From positions 372,001 to 436,000 of the forward strand of contig NZ_FOEJ01000002.1 of assembly GCF_900110705.1 (NCBI RefSeq): 64,000 nt of DNA, written 5' to 3'. Positions 1 to 9,348 of the stretch are shown one piece after another. The notes under the pieces are model-generated. The model searched no databases and was not told the DNA's origin. It was given only the letters and a program-made list of their open reading frames with translations. The first letter of the stretch is position 1. Each line of letters starts with the position of its first letter. The DNA comes from Loktanella sp. DSM 29012 (GTDB lineage: Bacteria; Pseudomonadota; Alphaproteobacteria; Rhodobacterales; Rhodobacteraceae). A program made the position numbers and the translations under genes.

Positions 1-708
1 GGCGTCAACAGCCGCATAGGCCGCCGCCGGGGTTGCGGCAAACCCCATGAACCGAATGCGCGCGTCACCAGCGGCCAGCGCCCGCAGCGCGTCCTCTTCC
101 CCGCCCTCACCGTAGATGTGCAGTGCGATATCGGGGTCAGGGCAGCCGCGAAATGCCGAAATCAGGTGATCAAATCCCTTTTGCGGTTCCAGCCGGCCGA
201 TCGCACCAAAGACACGCACCGGCCCCACACGGTCAGGCACGGCGCGGAAATCACACAGGTCGACGCAGGACTGGATCGTCACCAGCCTGCCCGCATCACA
301 CAGCTGGCGCGATGCGAACCATTCCGCCTGCGCGTGGCTGACCGCAACAACACGGTCGAACAGCGAAAAAGCCACCCGCATCAACGTCATGAACCGGGCG
401 CGGCTGACGACATTTCGGTTCACGAAACCCTCGGTGTAGCTGTGTTCGACGTGGATCAGCGGCGTGCCAGCGTTTGCCGCGCGCAGGCCGATCAGACCGG
501 GCAGACCGCGCCAGTTCAGCGTCAGATGCGACACGATCACATCCGCATCCAGCACAGCGGACGGAACCTTGCCGCGTTCGATCTGCTGGGTGACGTGGCG
601 CGCACCCGCCTGCAGGCGGCCATCATTCACCAGAAAATCGACAACGCGCATCACACCGCCGGCGGTGCTGTCATCAACAAGGTGCAACACAACGGGTTGA
701 TCGGTCAT
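1..708 (-). CDS. Family 4 glycosyltransferase, C-terminus cut by window edge
   Basis: The reading frame runs from an ATG at 708 off the left edge of the window, so 236 residues are visible and the C-terminus is missing. It begins MTDQPVVLHLVDD and has a G-G-V-M-R loop typical of the N-terminal Rossmann fold of GT-B enzymes. Later it shows GAIGRLEPQKGFDHLI and the IYGEGGEE stretch, the usual nucleotide-sugar-binding half of GT4 transferases (Glycos_transf_1). Its ATG overlaps the stop of the upstream GT2 gene as ATGA, so the two are translationally coupled. It probably adds a sugar to the lipid-linked repeat unit of the exopolysaccharide. Donor and acceptor cannot be told. Confidence 0.85.
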   Translation of the reverse strand, partial: MTDQPVVLHLVDDSTAGGVMRVVDFLVNDGRLQAGARHVTQQIERGKVPSAVLDADVIVSHLTLNWRGLPGLIGLRAANAGTPLIHVEHSYTEGFVNRNVVSRARFMTLMRVAFSLFDRVVAVSHAQAEWFASRQLCDAGRLVTIQSCVDLCDFRAVPDRVGPVRVFGAIGRLEPQKGFDHLISAFRGCPDPDIALHIYGEGGEEDALRALAAGDARIRFMGFAATPAAAYAAVDA

Positions 709-1703
709 GAACGTGACTCCTTTGCAGTCATGAGGGCCGAAATGGCCGAAGGTCCGGCGCTGCACAGCACTGCTGTCGCCGCCAGTGTGGTCAATGTCTT
801 GCGGGGTTCCTCGAACAGCGGACGCCAAGACTGGCGCAGCGATTGCAGGACCAGTGTGCGCGCCCGACCTGCATCCAGATCGCTGATGGCGCGACGCGCG
901 AGATAGCGCAGCTGATAGGCCCGTGCGATGGGGGCCACCTGCGCAAACAGCGCGGGGTCCAGTGGCGTCAGTTTCGCCACCATGTTTTCCCATGATGCCA
1001 ATTGCCGGTCAGTTGCCGCCGACAGGCCCCCTGCGCTGATGCGGTAGCGGGTCAATAGCCCCGGCACGCCCGCGAATAACCAGTCCGTTGTCAGCGCAAT
1101 GCGCATCCAGCATTCGATGTCTTCGGACTGACGAAAGGTTTCGTCGAAATACCAGTCGCGGCTCTTCTCATAGGCTGGTCTGTAGGCGATGGCATCGAAC
1201 ACGGCACGCCGGATCACCGCAGCAGACCCGTTGCCAATCGGATTACGTTTGAGGATATGGGCCGCGTCGACCCCCGACAGACGTGGTGCCTGGGTCTGCC
1301 CCAACAATGCACCGGCATCGTCGATCAGGGCAGACCCGGCGTAGCTGACACCGACCTCTGGAGAGGCATCCAGATGTGCGATATGGGCGCCCAGCTTCCA
1401 GCGTTCCCATATGTCGTCGGCGTCACAGAACCCGATCAACGGCGCGCGTGCGGCGTGAATGCCGGTGTTGCGCGCGCCCGCCAGTCCGCGATTGCGTTGC
1501 TGGATCAATCGAACCCGAGGGTCCGATTGATACGACGCGGCAATCGCGGCGGTCGCATCGCTGGAACCATCGTCGACGACGATGATCTCGAAATCGCAAA
1601 ACGTCTGTGCGAGGAGGGCAGCAAGTGTTTCGCGCAGCGTGGCAGCGACATTGAAGGCGGGTACAACGATTGTTGCTCGGGGATGGGATGAGACAGGTTT
1701 CAT
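705..1703 (-). CDS. Family 2 glycosyltransferase
   Basis: This is a 332-residue GT-A fold glycosyltransferase. The N-terminus has the family pattern TIVVPAFNVAATLRETLAAL followed by EIIVVDDGSSDAT, and the metal-binding acidic motif appears in GFCDADDIWE. The chosen ATG (1703) overlaps the stop of the preceding GT2 gene by four bases, and its own stop overlaps the next ATG, which fits a tightly packed operon. A longer in-frame extension upstream lies inside the neighbouring gene and is rejected. The C-terminus ends with a hydrophobic patch and may touch the membrane. Role: transfer of a sugar to the growing polysaccharide repeat unit in the cytoplasm; the linkage is unknown. Confidence 0.9.
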   Translation of the reverse strand: MKPVSSHPRATIVVPAFNVAATLRETLAALLAQTFCDFEIIVVDDGSSDATAAIAASYQSDPRVRLIQQRNRGLAGARNTGIHAARAPLIGFCDADDIWERWKLGAHIAHLDASPEVGVSYAGSALIDDAGALLGQTQAPRLSGVDAAHILKRNPIGNGSAAVIRRAVFDAIAYRPAYEKSRDWYFDETFRQSEDIECWMRIALTTDWLFAGVPGLLTRYRISAGGLSAATDRQLASWENMVAKLTPLDPALFAQVAPIARAYQLRYLARRAISDLDAGRARTLVLQSLRQSWRPLFEEPRKTLTTLAATAVLCSAGPSAISALMTAKESRS

Positions 1704-2623
1704 TTCGAAAACAGAGCCTTTGCACAGGGACGCGGCAGGACGACGGCGATCAGGGCGCCGATCAGGGTCAGCAGACCACGGCGCGGTACGTTGAAAAAAC
1801 CGACAGGACTTTGGATCAGGCCACGCAGGGCATAGCGCAGGGGCTGCAGCCGCCCTTGGCCCAGCCGCAGTGAACGGCGTGACAGATAACGCAGGTAGGT
1901 CGCATCGGCAGCCCGGCTGGGCACATGGCCGTAGCGGGCGGCGGTGGCGACAGCGATGGCACGGCCACGGGTCATTGCCATCAGGTCGGCAGACAGGCCA
2001 CCGGCACTGGCCCGATACCAGACCTGCAGCATGTCCAGACCGATCACGCGCGCCCCGTCGCCGACAAGGCGGATCAGCCATTCCAGATCCTCGTTATGCA
2101 CGATCTCGGGGTTGAAACCGCCCGTCGCGGCAAAGGCCGCGCGCCGGACCGCGAGGTTCGACATGGTGCAGACGGGATTTTCCGCCAGCAGTATCGGCAC
2201 GGTCAGATCGCCTGCGGGCACGGTCGAGGTCGCAATGGCGTCACGCGGCCGCGCGGTAAAGAACGCGACCTGACCGTAGACCGCATCGACCGACGGATCT
2301 TCAAAGGCTGTGGCCAGTTCGGCCAGCTTGGTCGGCGACCAGATGTCGTCCGCATCGCAGAATGCAATGACATCGCCTTTTGCCAGGTCGATGGCCCCGT
2401 GGTTGCGTGCATGGCTCGGCCCCTTGCCCGGATTGCCGACCAGGGTGATCCGGCGGTCATAGGCCGCCATGGCCGAGGTCAATACCCGCGATCCATCGGT
2501 GGAACCGTCGTCGATCACGATGACTTCCCACGCGGGATAGGACTGGGCCTTGATCGCGTTCAACGTCTCGATCAGCGTGTGCTGCGCGTTGTAGCAAGGG
2601 ATGATTATCGAAAAGGTCAGCAT
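1700..2623 (-). CDS. Family 2 glycosyltransferase
   Basis: A 307-residue GT-A enzyme. It starts MLTFSIIIPCYNAQHTLIET, then shows VIVIDDGSTDGS and the DADD metal-binding motif in IAFCDADDIWSPTK. It resembles the adjacent GT2 gene in layout and length, so the pair may derive from a duplication. An NEDLEWLIRL stretch carries the usual ED acceptor-side motif. It lies three bases downstream of the flippase gene and is coupled to the next transferase by an ATGA overlap. It is predicted to build the exopolysaccharide repeat unit on the cytoplasmic face of the membrane. Sugar specificity cannot be read from the sequence. Confidence 0.9.
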   Translation of the reverse strand: MLTFSIIIPCYNAQHTLIETLNAIKAQSYPAWEVIVIDDGSTDGSRVLTSAMAAYDRRITLVGNPGKGPSHARNHGAIDLAKGDVIAFCDADDIWSPTKLAELATAFEDPSVDAVYGQVAFFTARPRDAIATSTVPAGDLTVPILLAENPVCTMSNLAVRRAAFAATGGFNPEIVHNEDLEWLIRLVGDGARVIGLDMLQVWYRASAGGLSADLMAMTRGRAIAVATAARYGHVPSRAADATYLRYLSRRSLRLGQGRLQPLRYALRGLIQSPVGFFNVPRRGLLTLIGALIAVVLPRPCAKALFSK

Positions 2624-2626
2624 GGA

Positions 2627-3862
2627 TCACACCTTCAGGGGATGAGAGAAAAAGGCCGCGCGGATCGCAGGCAGCGAGGCCGCACAGAACAGCGTGGTGG
2701 TGGTGACGGCATAGCCCGTGGCGACGGCGGCCAGCCCGTGCGGCGCGAGGATCACCGTGTTGGCGACCACACCCATGGTCAGGGCAACGGTCACCAGCAA
2801 TTCGACCTGGGGGCGATTGTTGGCGCGCAGCCAGCCTGCCGCAGCGGTCCAAAGCGTCGTCGGGATCGCCACCAGGCAGAGGATCGCCACGATATCCGCA
2901 ATGTCGTCCCAGCCGTCACCGAACATGACAGGCACGTAATAGGGGGCCGCCAGCGCCTGCAGGATGACGACCGGTGCAATCAGACCGACACCGATCAACA
3001 TGCTGCCGCGCAGCGCAGCCGTGCGGTCGGCCGTTTGCGTCAGATGCGGAAAGAGCACGGTCGAAAAGGCGGTGGTGAACGAATTGGACAGGCTCAGACC
3101 GGCATTGAACGCCATGAAATACAGTCCCAGCGCCTGCGGTCCCATCAGGGCACCGACAATCAGCTTGTCCGATTGCAGGCGCAGCGCCTTGACCAGTTCC
3201 ACACCCAGCACCGCCCAGCCAAAACTGACAAAGGGGCGCAAGGGGGCGTAGCCTGCTTGCGGGTCACGCCGCCAGGGGTGCAGGCGCCGCACCGCCATCA
3301 GCCAGATGGGTGCGGACAGCAGACGCGGCAGCACGACGGCCAGCGCCGAAGGCCAGACCAGCACCAGCAGCACCGACATCAGGTTCGCCCCGACGATCTG
3401 TGCGCCCGCGATGCTGGCCGTCCGCTTGAGCTGGCCTGCCCGCATCGCCAGCGCCACCTGCACCAGACCGGCGGGCATGAACAGGTATTCTGCCCCCAGC
3501 AGCAGGATCAGGACCGCCAGGATCTCGCTGCCCCCACTCAGGAGGAATCCCAGCGCGATCAGCGACTGAAGCCCGAACAGGCCGCTGCACCAGACCCAGA
3601 AAATGCGATGCGCCGTCGCACAGGTTGCCTGAAGTTCCTCGTCGCGCGCTGCGATGATCCGCTGCCCGACACCGTTTTCGGTCAGGGATTTCAGAATATC
3701 GCCCGCCGCGATTGCACTGGCAGCGATGCCGATCTGGGTCAGGTCCAGGCTGCGGGCCACGGCCATCACGACAAACAACCGCGAGACCTTGGATGCGACC
3801 TCTGATGCGCCATAGGCCATCAGGTTGCCGACAAAGGCCGTGGGTTTGCGTGTCAATTGCAT
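2627..3862 (-). CDS. Polysaccharide flippase, Wzx/MATE-like oligosaccharide transporter
   Basis: A 411-residue integral membrane protein with about twelve hydrophobic segments and a polysaccharide-synthesis (MOP superfamily) N-terminus, VGNLMAYGASEVASKVSRLF. This family flips undecaprenyl-linked repeat units across the inner membrane. I place the start at the ATG at 3862 (MQLTRK), because the longer in-frame extension has no hydrophobic or conserved sequence. The ribosome-binding site is weak. It is the first gene of the minus-strand glycosyltransferase operon and is transcribed away from the export lipoprotein gene. The intergenic region between them carries one copy of the CTATCCG palindrome, about 104 bases from this start. 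Confidence 0.85.
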   Translation of the reverse strand: MQLTRKPTAFVGNLMAYGASEVASKVSRLFVVMAVARSLDLTQIGIAASAIAAGDILKSLTENGVGQRIIAARDEELQATCATAHRIFWVWCSGLFGLQSLIALGFLLSGGSEILAVLILLLGAEYLFMPAGLVQVALAMRAGQLKRTASIAGAQIVGANLMSVLLVLVWPSALAVVLPRLLSAPIWLMAVRRLHPWRRDPQAGYAPLRPFVSFGWAVLGVELVKALRLQSDKLIVGALMGPQALGLYFMAFNAGLSLSNSFTTAFSTVLFPHLTQTADRTAALRGSMLIGVGLIAPVVILQALAAPYYVPVMFGDGWDDIADIVAILCLVAIPTTLWTAAAGWLRANNRPQVELLVTVALTMGVVANTVILAPHGLAAVATGYAVTTTTLFCAASLPAIRAAFFSHPLKV

Positions 3863-3965
3863 GATGCAGGGTCCGTTCAATTCGTGTTGAACCCTGTTTA
3901 GGCGCAAGCACCCAAGATTGTCCCAGCCACGTCCGGGCAGGCCGAACGGGCAAACGTGCAACGAT

Positions 3966-3981
3966 CTATCCGGACGGATAG
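3966..3981. promoter_or_regulatory. Palindromic operator candidate, copy 1 of 3
   Basis: The sequence CTATCCG-GA-CGGATAG is a perfect 7-base inverted repeat around two bases. It sits in the divergent promoter region, about 80 bases before the GTG of the export lipoprotein gene and about 104 bases before the flippase ATG. Near-identical copies lie at 8419-8434 and 11595-11610. The 16-base size and symmetry suit a dimeric LuxR/NarL-type regulator, such as the one encoded at 10976-11590; that link is inference. Confidence 0.6.
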
Positions 3982-4060
3982 GCGCGCTGCCTTATGCGCA
4001 ATGGACCCTGCAAGGCGAACGGGGTTAACGTTGCTGCAACCACCAGCATCCGAGGTTTCC

Positions 4061-5287
4061 GTGCGCCTGTCCAAAACCACACGATACGCGGCCTCTGTTT
4101 TCGTGCTGGCCACCGCCTGCACGTCATATGACCGTCCTGACAACCTGGAACCGGTCGCCAGCGGCGACGCCTATCAGGCGCAATATCGTGAACCGACCGT
4201 GACCCGCGCCAATGCGCAGTTCCTGCGATCGGCCGAGCTGAACGCGCAGAAATGCCTGCCCTACGGGGCGGCTGCCGGATCGGATGGCCGCATCGGCAAG
4301 GGCAGCGCCATTGCCGCGGCCGCTTTGCAGGGCGAACGCCTGACACGCAATGACCTGCTGGACGTGCGGATCGCAGATGACGAAACCCTGACCGGCGACT
4401 ACGTGATTTCGCGCGACGGCACGCTCAAGCTGCCGTTCCTCGATCCTGTCCGCGCACAGGGCCGCAGCAGCAATCAGATCGAGGCCGACATCGCCCGCGA
4501 ACTGGTAGCCGAAGGGTTCTACGATACCGCCCCGCGCGTTTCGGTCCGGGCAGCTGATTTCGCGTCCGTCACCGTCGGCGTGTCGGGTGCCGTATTTGAA
4601 CCGCGCGCGGTCGAAATCGGCGGCGTGCCCGGCAATGGCCTCGACACCCGCAGACAAGACGCGATGGGGGCCTCGACCGAGGCGCGCAACCTGTCTGCCG
4701 CCTTGCGGGCGGCGGGCGGTGTCCGGCCCGATGCCGATATTTCGGCCGTTGAGGTCCTACGCGACGGCACTGTCTATAAACTGGACATGCGCGGCGTGTT
4801 CGAAGGTCAGAACGCCGTCGACGTGATGCTGTTAACCGGTGACGAAGTGCGCGTCCCCAGCCGCCAGTGTTTCCAGGAGGACCTGATGCGGCCCAGCCCG
4901 ATCAGCCCACCGGGCGTCAGCCTGTATCTGTCGAACCTCACGCAACCCGCCTCCGACAACGCGTCCTCTGCCATCGGTCAGACCGTGCGCGAGGTGCCGT
5001 GGGGGACGCGATACCTTCAGGCCGTGATCGACGCCAACTGCGTCGGTGGACCCCGCAGCACCAGCGCGGACAGGTCGTCGGTCCTGTTCACACGCAATCC
5101 CGTGACGGATGTATCGACCGTGATCGAACGCGATATCGAGGATCTGGTGCGCCGCGCAGACCGCGATGATTACGACCCCTATCTGCTGCCGGGTGACGCA
5201 CTGGCCTGCTATGACAGCACGATCACCAACGTGACCGAGATCGGCCGTGTCTTTGGCGTTCTGGGGGCCGTTTCACTACTGCGCTAG
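4061..5287 (+). CDS. Wza-like polysaccharide export lipoprotein
   Basis: A 408-residue outer-membrane polysaccharide export protein. I choose the GTG at 4061 because it follows a CGAGG ribosome-binding site and gives a short signal peptide ending VLATAC, with Cys as the probable lipidated residue. The upstream in-frame ATG at 3956 would add 35 residues without a signal sequence. The Poly_export domain is visible at LDVRIADDETLTGDYVISRD through the segment ending GFYDTAPRVSV. SLBB-like sequence follows (VTVGVSGAVFEPRAVEIGG). The C-terminal part probably forms the outer-membrane helix ring. Its stop codon shares CTAG with the convergent sensor kinase gene. A palindromic operator candidate lies about 80 bases upstream. 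Confidence 0.85.
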   Translation: MRLSKTTRYAASVFVLATACTSYDRPDNLEPVASGDAYQAQYREPTVTRANAQFLRSAELNAQKCLPYGAAAGSDGRIGKGSAIAAAALQGERLTRNDLLDVRIADDETLTGDYVISRDGTLKLPFLDPVRAQGRSSNQIEADIARELVAEGFYDTAPRVSVRAADFASVTVGVSGAVFEPRAVEIGGVPGNGLDTRRQDAMGASTEARNLSAALRAAGGVRPDADISAVEVLRDGTVYKLDMRGVFEGQNAVDVMLLTGDEVRVPSRQCFQEDLMRPSPISPPGVSLYLSNLTQPASDNASSAIGQTVREVPWGTRYLQAVIDANCVGGPRSTSADRSSVLFTRNPVTDVSTVIERDIEDLVRRADRDDYDPYLLPGDALACYDSTITNVTEIGRVFGVLGAVSLLR

Positions 5288-7806
5288 GCCAGTGCAGCGA
5301 TGGTGTCGCGGTGCAGGTCGGGCAAGGCCGCGATCAATCCGGGCAAGGCATCGGTATCGCCTGATTTGGCCGCCGTCTCGATCTGCTTGAGGGTTTCGCG
5401 CAGGGCAACCGCCCCGAAAACGGCCGCACTGCCCGCGCCCTTGTGCGCAGCGGCGGCCATTGCGGCGGGGTCGCCTGCCCCGTCCGTCAATTCGGCAATC
5501 AGCGCGCCCATGTCGGCGTCGAACCGGCTGCGCATCATGTCATAGGTATCGACCCCCAGCACATCGCGCGTTTCGCGATTGTGCTGGCTGTCGATCACGT
5601 CAAAGGCACGGGGCGCGGTTTGCGCGCGATCTTCTTTGGCGAGCGCTGCGTGCAGCGCGGCCTGCGTGAGTGGTTTCGTCAGAATTCCGTCCATCCCGTC
5701 CTCCAGAAAGGCCGCCCGTTCGTCCTGCAGGACGTTCGCGGTCAGTGCGAGGATCCGTGTGTTGGCCGAAGCCCCCTGGCCTGCGCGGATCAGCCGGGTG
5801 GCGGTGCGCCCGTCCATCACGGGCATGCTGATATCCATCAGGATCAGGTCATAGGCATGTGACTGCGCCTTGATCATTCCTTGCTGCCCGTCATGCGCCT
5901 CGGTCACACGGTGGCCTGCGGCCTGCAACATGTCGCGCACGACAATGCGGTTGATCTCGTTGTCCTCAACGACAAGAATATCCAGCGGTGCGATTTTGCC
6001 GGAGGACCGGACGGTTTCGACCGCATCGGCATGACGCGTCACACGTTTGATCGGGATATCGATCCAGAAGGTGCAACCCTGCCCCGGCTCACTATTTACG
6101 CCGATCTGCCCGTCCAGCGCCGTCACGAACCGTTTCGCAATCGCAAGACCAAGCCCCGTTCCGCCCACATCGCGGTCATAAGCCGTGTTGCCCGTGACAA
6201 AGTCATCGAACACCCGATCCTTGAGGTCGGCTGCGAGACCGGGGCCGGTGTCCGCGATCTCGACGCGCAACCGGTCGCCCTGGCCGTCTGCGCGGACGCT
6301 GACGGTCAGCGACACCTTGCCCTGCCGGGTGAATTTCACGGCATTCCCCACGAGGTTCATCAGGACATGCTGCAACCTGTCGGGATCGGATTCGACCCAG
6401 ACCTGCGGTGGTCCATCCCAGCCCCAGTCCAGCGCGGTCCCGTTCTGTGCGGCCATGCTGCTTTGACTGTCGATGATATCCTGCACCAGATCGCCCAAGT
6501 TCATCGCGACCCGCTGGATGTTCAGCTTGCCCGCGTCATAACGCGTGATGTCCAGCACGTCGGACACATGGGTCAACAGAAGGCGGCCCGAGGTTTCCAT
6601 ATGGCGCAGATATCGCGCCTGATCCGGTGTCAGCGTGGTGTTGTGCAACAGGTCCATGTTGCCCAGAATTCCGTTCAGTGGCGTCCGGATTTCGTGGCTC
6701 ATGGTCGCAAGGAATTCGGTCTTCAGCTTTTCCCCGGCCAATGCCCGGTCACGGGCTGCGACCAACTCGGCCTCGGCTGCAACCCGCGCTGAAATATCCC
6801 GCAGGAACGCGATGTAGATTTCGCCGGTATCCGTGGTGGCTGACTGGATGGCCAGTTCGACGGGAAACAGTTCGCCATTGGCGCGCTGCGCCTCGAGTTT
6901 GAGCCGGCCCTTGCCGACCACGTGTTTTTCGCCCGTCGTCCGCATGCGTTCCATCCCGGCGTCATGAGCACCGCGCAGATGTGGCGGTACGATGACCTGC
7001 CCGATGTCACGGCCGATCACATCGTGACGGCTATGACCGAATATCACTTCGGCGGCGGGGCTGAATTCGATGATCCGGCCACGCGCATCACTGACGATCA
7101 CACCGTCCAATGACGTGCCGATCACGGTGTTCAGACGCACGGCGGTCTGTTTCTGCTGTGTCTCTCGGCGACTGACGATTGCAATCAGGCGATAAAGGTA
7201 AAAAATCGCAAGCCCCAGGGTCCCGATCAGTAGCGACAGCGCAAAAGCCAGCTGCGACATGGTGCGCGCCACCGCTTCGCGCCGAACATCAGATTCGCGC
7301 GCAAAGATATCAAGCCCTGCGGTCGCCAGATCCCGCACCGATGGCCGGATGCCATCGGCCAATGCCGCCAGCTCTGGCAGCAGCAAACGCAGATCCGCAT
7401 CATCGGCGTCGATGATCGGCACGCTGGCGGTCAGAAACAGCTGAATGTCGCGCAGGGTGTCGGAAAATCCGACATCGGCGCGCGTTGTTTCAAACACACT
7501 TGCCTGCGAAATCGTGTCCATCCGGCTGTAGAACACGTCAAAATTGCGCCGCAGCGCAGACAGGTTGACCGGGTCAGCATCCAGATGCCGTCGGTATTCC
7601 AGGAATTCGACCTCGGTCTGGGCCAGCGACCATTGCACGTTGTCGGAATTGGCCGAGCCCAAAAGCCTGATTTCGCGCGAGACATTGAACGCGAGAAACA
7701 AGATGGCTCCGATCACCAAAAGGCCGGCCAGCACCGCAAAGGTGCGACCGGCTGCGGCGCGTTGGTCTGCCGTATCAGGCAAAGCGAGCCTCCCTTGGTC
7801 GGGCAT
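5284..7806 (-). CDS. Hybrid sensor histidine kinase with PAS, receiver and Hpt domains
   Basis: An 840-residue membrane phosphorelay kinase. A transmembrane helix near residues 20-45 and a second near 180-205 bracket a periplasmic region. A PAS domain follows, then the dimerization domain with the phospho-accepting His371 in SHEIRTPLNG. The HATPase follows with its N box (NLVGNAVKFT) and G boxes (DTGPGLA, GGTGLGLAI). The receiver domain has its Asp at 658 (LILMDISMPVMDG) and the Hpt domain has His788 (AHKGAGSA). All relay steps up to Hpt are therefore in one chain, and the Hpt should hand phosphate to a separate regulator, plausibly the LuxR-type one at 10976. It lies 18 bases after its likely periplasmic partner gene. 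Confidence 0.93.
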   Translation of the reverse strand: MPDQGRLALPDTADQRAAAGRTFAVLAGLLVIGAILFLAFNVSREIRLLGSANSDNVQWSLAQTEVEFLEYRRHLDADPVNLSALRRNFDVFYSRMDTISQASVFETTRADVGFSDTLRDIQLFLTASVPIIDADDADLRLLLPELAALADGIRPSVRDLATAGLDIFARESDVRREAVARTMSQLAFALSLLIGTLGLAIFYLYRLIAIVSRRETQQKQTAVRLNTVIGTSLDGVIVSDARGRIIEFSPAAEVIFGHSRHDVIGRDIGQVIVPPHLRGAHDAGMERMRTTGEKHVVGKGRLKLEAQRANGELFPVELAIQSATTDTGEIYIAFLRDISARVAAEAELVAARDRALAGEKLKTEFLATMSHEIRTPLNGILGNMDLLHNTTLTPDQARYLRHMETSGRLLLTHVSDVLDITRYDAGKLNIQRVAMNLGDLVQDIIDSQSSMAAQNGTALDWGWDGPPQVWVESDPDRLQHVLMNLVGNAVKFTRQGKVSLTVSVRADGQGDRLRVEIADTGPGLAADLKDRVFDDFVTGNTAYDRDVGGTGLGLAIAKRFVTALDGQIGVNSEPGQGCTFWIDIPIKRVTRHADAVETVRSSGKIAPLDILVVEDNEINRIVVRDMLQAAGHRVTEAHDGQQGMIKAQSHAYDLILMDISMPVMDGRTATRLIRAGQGASANTRILALTANVLQDERAAFLEDGMDGILTKPLTQAALHAALAKEDRAQTAPRAFDVIDSQHNRETRDVLGVDTYDMMRSRFDADMGALIAELTDGAGDPAAMAAAAHKGAGSAAVFGAVALRETLKQIETAAKSGDTDALPGLIAALPDLHRDTIAALA

Positions 7807-7824
7807 GTTGGGGGGAATGCCGGA

Positions 7825-8340
7825 TCAGTTGACGGCCTCGAGACGGTCAAGTTGCCATATGCTGCGTGAATAAATGACCTCGGTGCGGTAGGCCGGATCG
7901 CTGTCATACGGATACACGACCCACAACGGCCCCTTGTCCCGCACGCGCATTTCCGCATCGTCCATCAGATAGGCAACCATGCCACCACCCTCGACCGCAT
8001 CGCTGACCGGGATTTCAACCGCATAGTCATTGATCGCCGTGGCGATGATCGTGCCCTCGGTCACGCCCAGGGCCTCCATCAAGGTCGCCAGTGAAACGCC
8101 CTGAAAACTGTGCACGCCTTCGGTCCAGATCGTGCTGGTTTCAAAGGTGGTCGCGTCGAGCGCCATCAGCGCATCGCGATCCAGCTGAAGCTGATCGTCC
8201 ACGTTCGTCATCTGGATATTGCCCGTGATCGTCAGCAGGACATCGCCCTGCGGTGCAGGAATATCCTGTGCCAGCAGCGGCGTGGCACTCAGGATCAGGA
8301 TCGCCGATGCACCGGCGATTGTGCGCAGAAATTTGATCAT
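7825..8340 (-). CDS. Periplasmic protein with molybdopterin-oxidoreductase-like fold, partner of the sensor kinase
   Basis: A 171-residue exported protein with signal peptide MIKFLRTIAGASAILILSAT and cleavage near LLAQ. The mature part resembles the oxidoreductase molybdopterin-binding (SUOX-type) fold, with SFQGVSLATLMEALGV, an isolated GGGMVAYLMDD strand and WVVYPYD. It is too short for a full sulfite-oxidase-type enzyme, and the Cys that would ligate molybdenum is absent, so a sensing role is more likely than catalysis. It precedes the hybrid kinase gene by 18 bases in one operon, and the operator palindrome lies about 79 bases upstream. An AGGAT ribosome-binding site supports the ATG. The link to ligand sensing is inference from context. 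Confidence 0.7.
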   Translation of the reverse strand: MIKFLRTIAGASAILILSATPLLAQDIPAPQGDVLLTITGNIQMTNVDDQLQLDRDALMALDATTFETSTIWTEGVHSFQGVSLATLMEALGVTEGTIIATAINDYAVEIPVSDAVEGGGMVAYLMDDAEMRVRDKGPLWVVYPYDSDPAYRTEVIYSRSIWQLDRLEAVN

Positions 8341-8418
8341 GGTCAGTCATCCTCATTCATTACGGCAAATCTATGCCCAAGGGCGTCCAGTCCGATAGTC
8401 GGGCATCGGGATAATCCC

Positions 8419-8434
8419 CTATCCGAACGGATAG
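8419..8434. promoter_or_regulatory. Palindromic operator candidate, copy 2 of 3
   Basis: CTATCCG-AA-CGGATAG is a perfect inverted repeat, extended by one further C/G pair to 8-base arms (8418-8435). It lies just after the galU stop codon and about 79 bases upstream of the ATG of the periplasmic protein and sensor kinase operon. Distance and sequence match the copies at 3966 and 11595. Confidence 0.6.
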
Positions 8435-8437
8435 GTT

Positions 8438-9325
8438 TCAGGCGGCCATCTGCTGCGCACCCGTACGCTGATTGACAAAATCCGCAAACGGACCACCCAG
8501 GTCGGACCGCGCCATGGCATAGGCGGCCGTTGCCTGAACATAGCCCTGCACCGATCCGCAATCGAACCGTTCACCGGCGAATCGGTAGCCTGTCACCCCG
8601 ATCGCGTCGACATCGGCATTGATCGCATCGGTCAGCTGCAATTCACCGCCTGCCCCCGGCGTCAGCGCCGCCAACCGGTCGAAAATCGCGGATTCCAGAA
8701 TGTAGCGTCCGACAACCGCCTGCGTCGAAGGTGCCGCGTCCGGTGCCGGTTTTTCCACCATGCCCCTGGCATGGGCGATACGACCCTGCTGCTGGGCCAC
8801 ATCCAGCACGCCATAGGACGCCGTATCCGCGCGGGGCACGTCCAGCGTGGCGACCATATGCCCACCGACACGGGCGTGCGCCTGCACCATCTGTTTCAAG
8901 GCACCGGGCGCGCCCATGATGACGTCATCGGGCAAGAGGACGGCAAAGGATTCCTTGCCGATCAGATGCCGGGCCTGCCGCACCGCATGCCCCAACCCCA
9001 AGGGCTGCGCCTGCCGCAGGATCGTCAATGCACCCTCTGGCATATGGCTGCACGCCAGCGCATCCAGTGCAGCAGTCTTGCCCTTTTCGCGCAGGCGATG
9101 TTCCAGCAGGGCGGCGGTGTCGAAATAATCCTCCAGCGCCCCCTTGCCGGCGGCCGAGACAAAGATGAATTCTTCGATCCCGGCCTCGCGGGCCTCGTCG
9201 ACGGCGTATTGGATCAGGGGACGATCCACGAGGGTCAGCATTTCCTTGGGAATGGATTTCGTGGCGGGCAGGAAACGTGTACCCATGCCTGCGACGGGAA
9301 AGACGGCTTTGCGGATATGTGTCAT
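8438..9325 (-). CDS. galU: UTP-glucose-1-phosphate uridylyltransferase
   Basis: This 295-residue enzyme makes UDP-glucose from UTP and glucose-1-phosphate in the cytoplasm. The nucleotide-binding start KAVFPVAGMGTRFLPATKSI and the following PKEML are diagnostic of GalU, as are LLPDDV and MVEKP further along. The ATG at 9325 follows an AGGAG ribosome-binding site; the longer frame upstream is shadow. It is 23 bases downstream of the fused WecG/phosphoglycosyl transferase gene, so UDP-glucose supply is co-transcribed with the initiating enzyme of polysaccharide synthesis. UDP-glucose may feed the glycosyltransferases in this locus and probably also other envelope pathways. Confidence 0.96.
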   Translation of the reverse strand: MTHIRKAVFPVAGMGTRFLPATKSIPKEMLTLVDRPLIQYAVDEAREAGIEEFIFVSAAGKGALEDYFDTAALLEHRLREKGKTAALDALACSHMPEGALTILRQAQPLGLGHAVRQARHLIGKESFAVLLPDDVIMGAPGALKQMVQAHARVGGHMVATLDVPRADTASYGVLDVAQQQGRIAHARGMVEKPAPDAAPSTQAVVGRYILESAIFDRLAALTPGAGGELQLTDAINADVDAIGVTGYRFAGERFDCGSVQGYVQATAAYAMARSDLGGPFADFVNQRTGAQQMAA

Positions 9326-9348
9326 GTCGGTTCTCCTAGTTTCAGTTG

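Noticed and set aside
1925-3805. A 626-residue open frame on the plus strand
   Set aside because: It is opposite a GT2 gene and the flippase gene, with composition typical of an antisense shadow.
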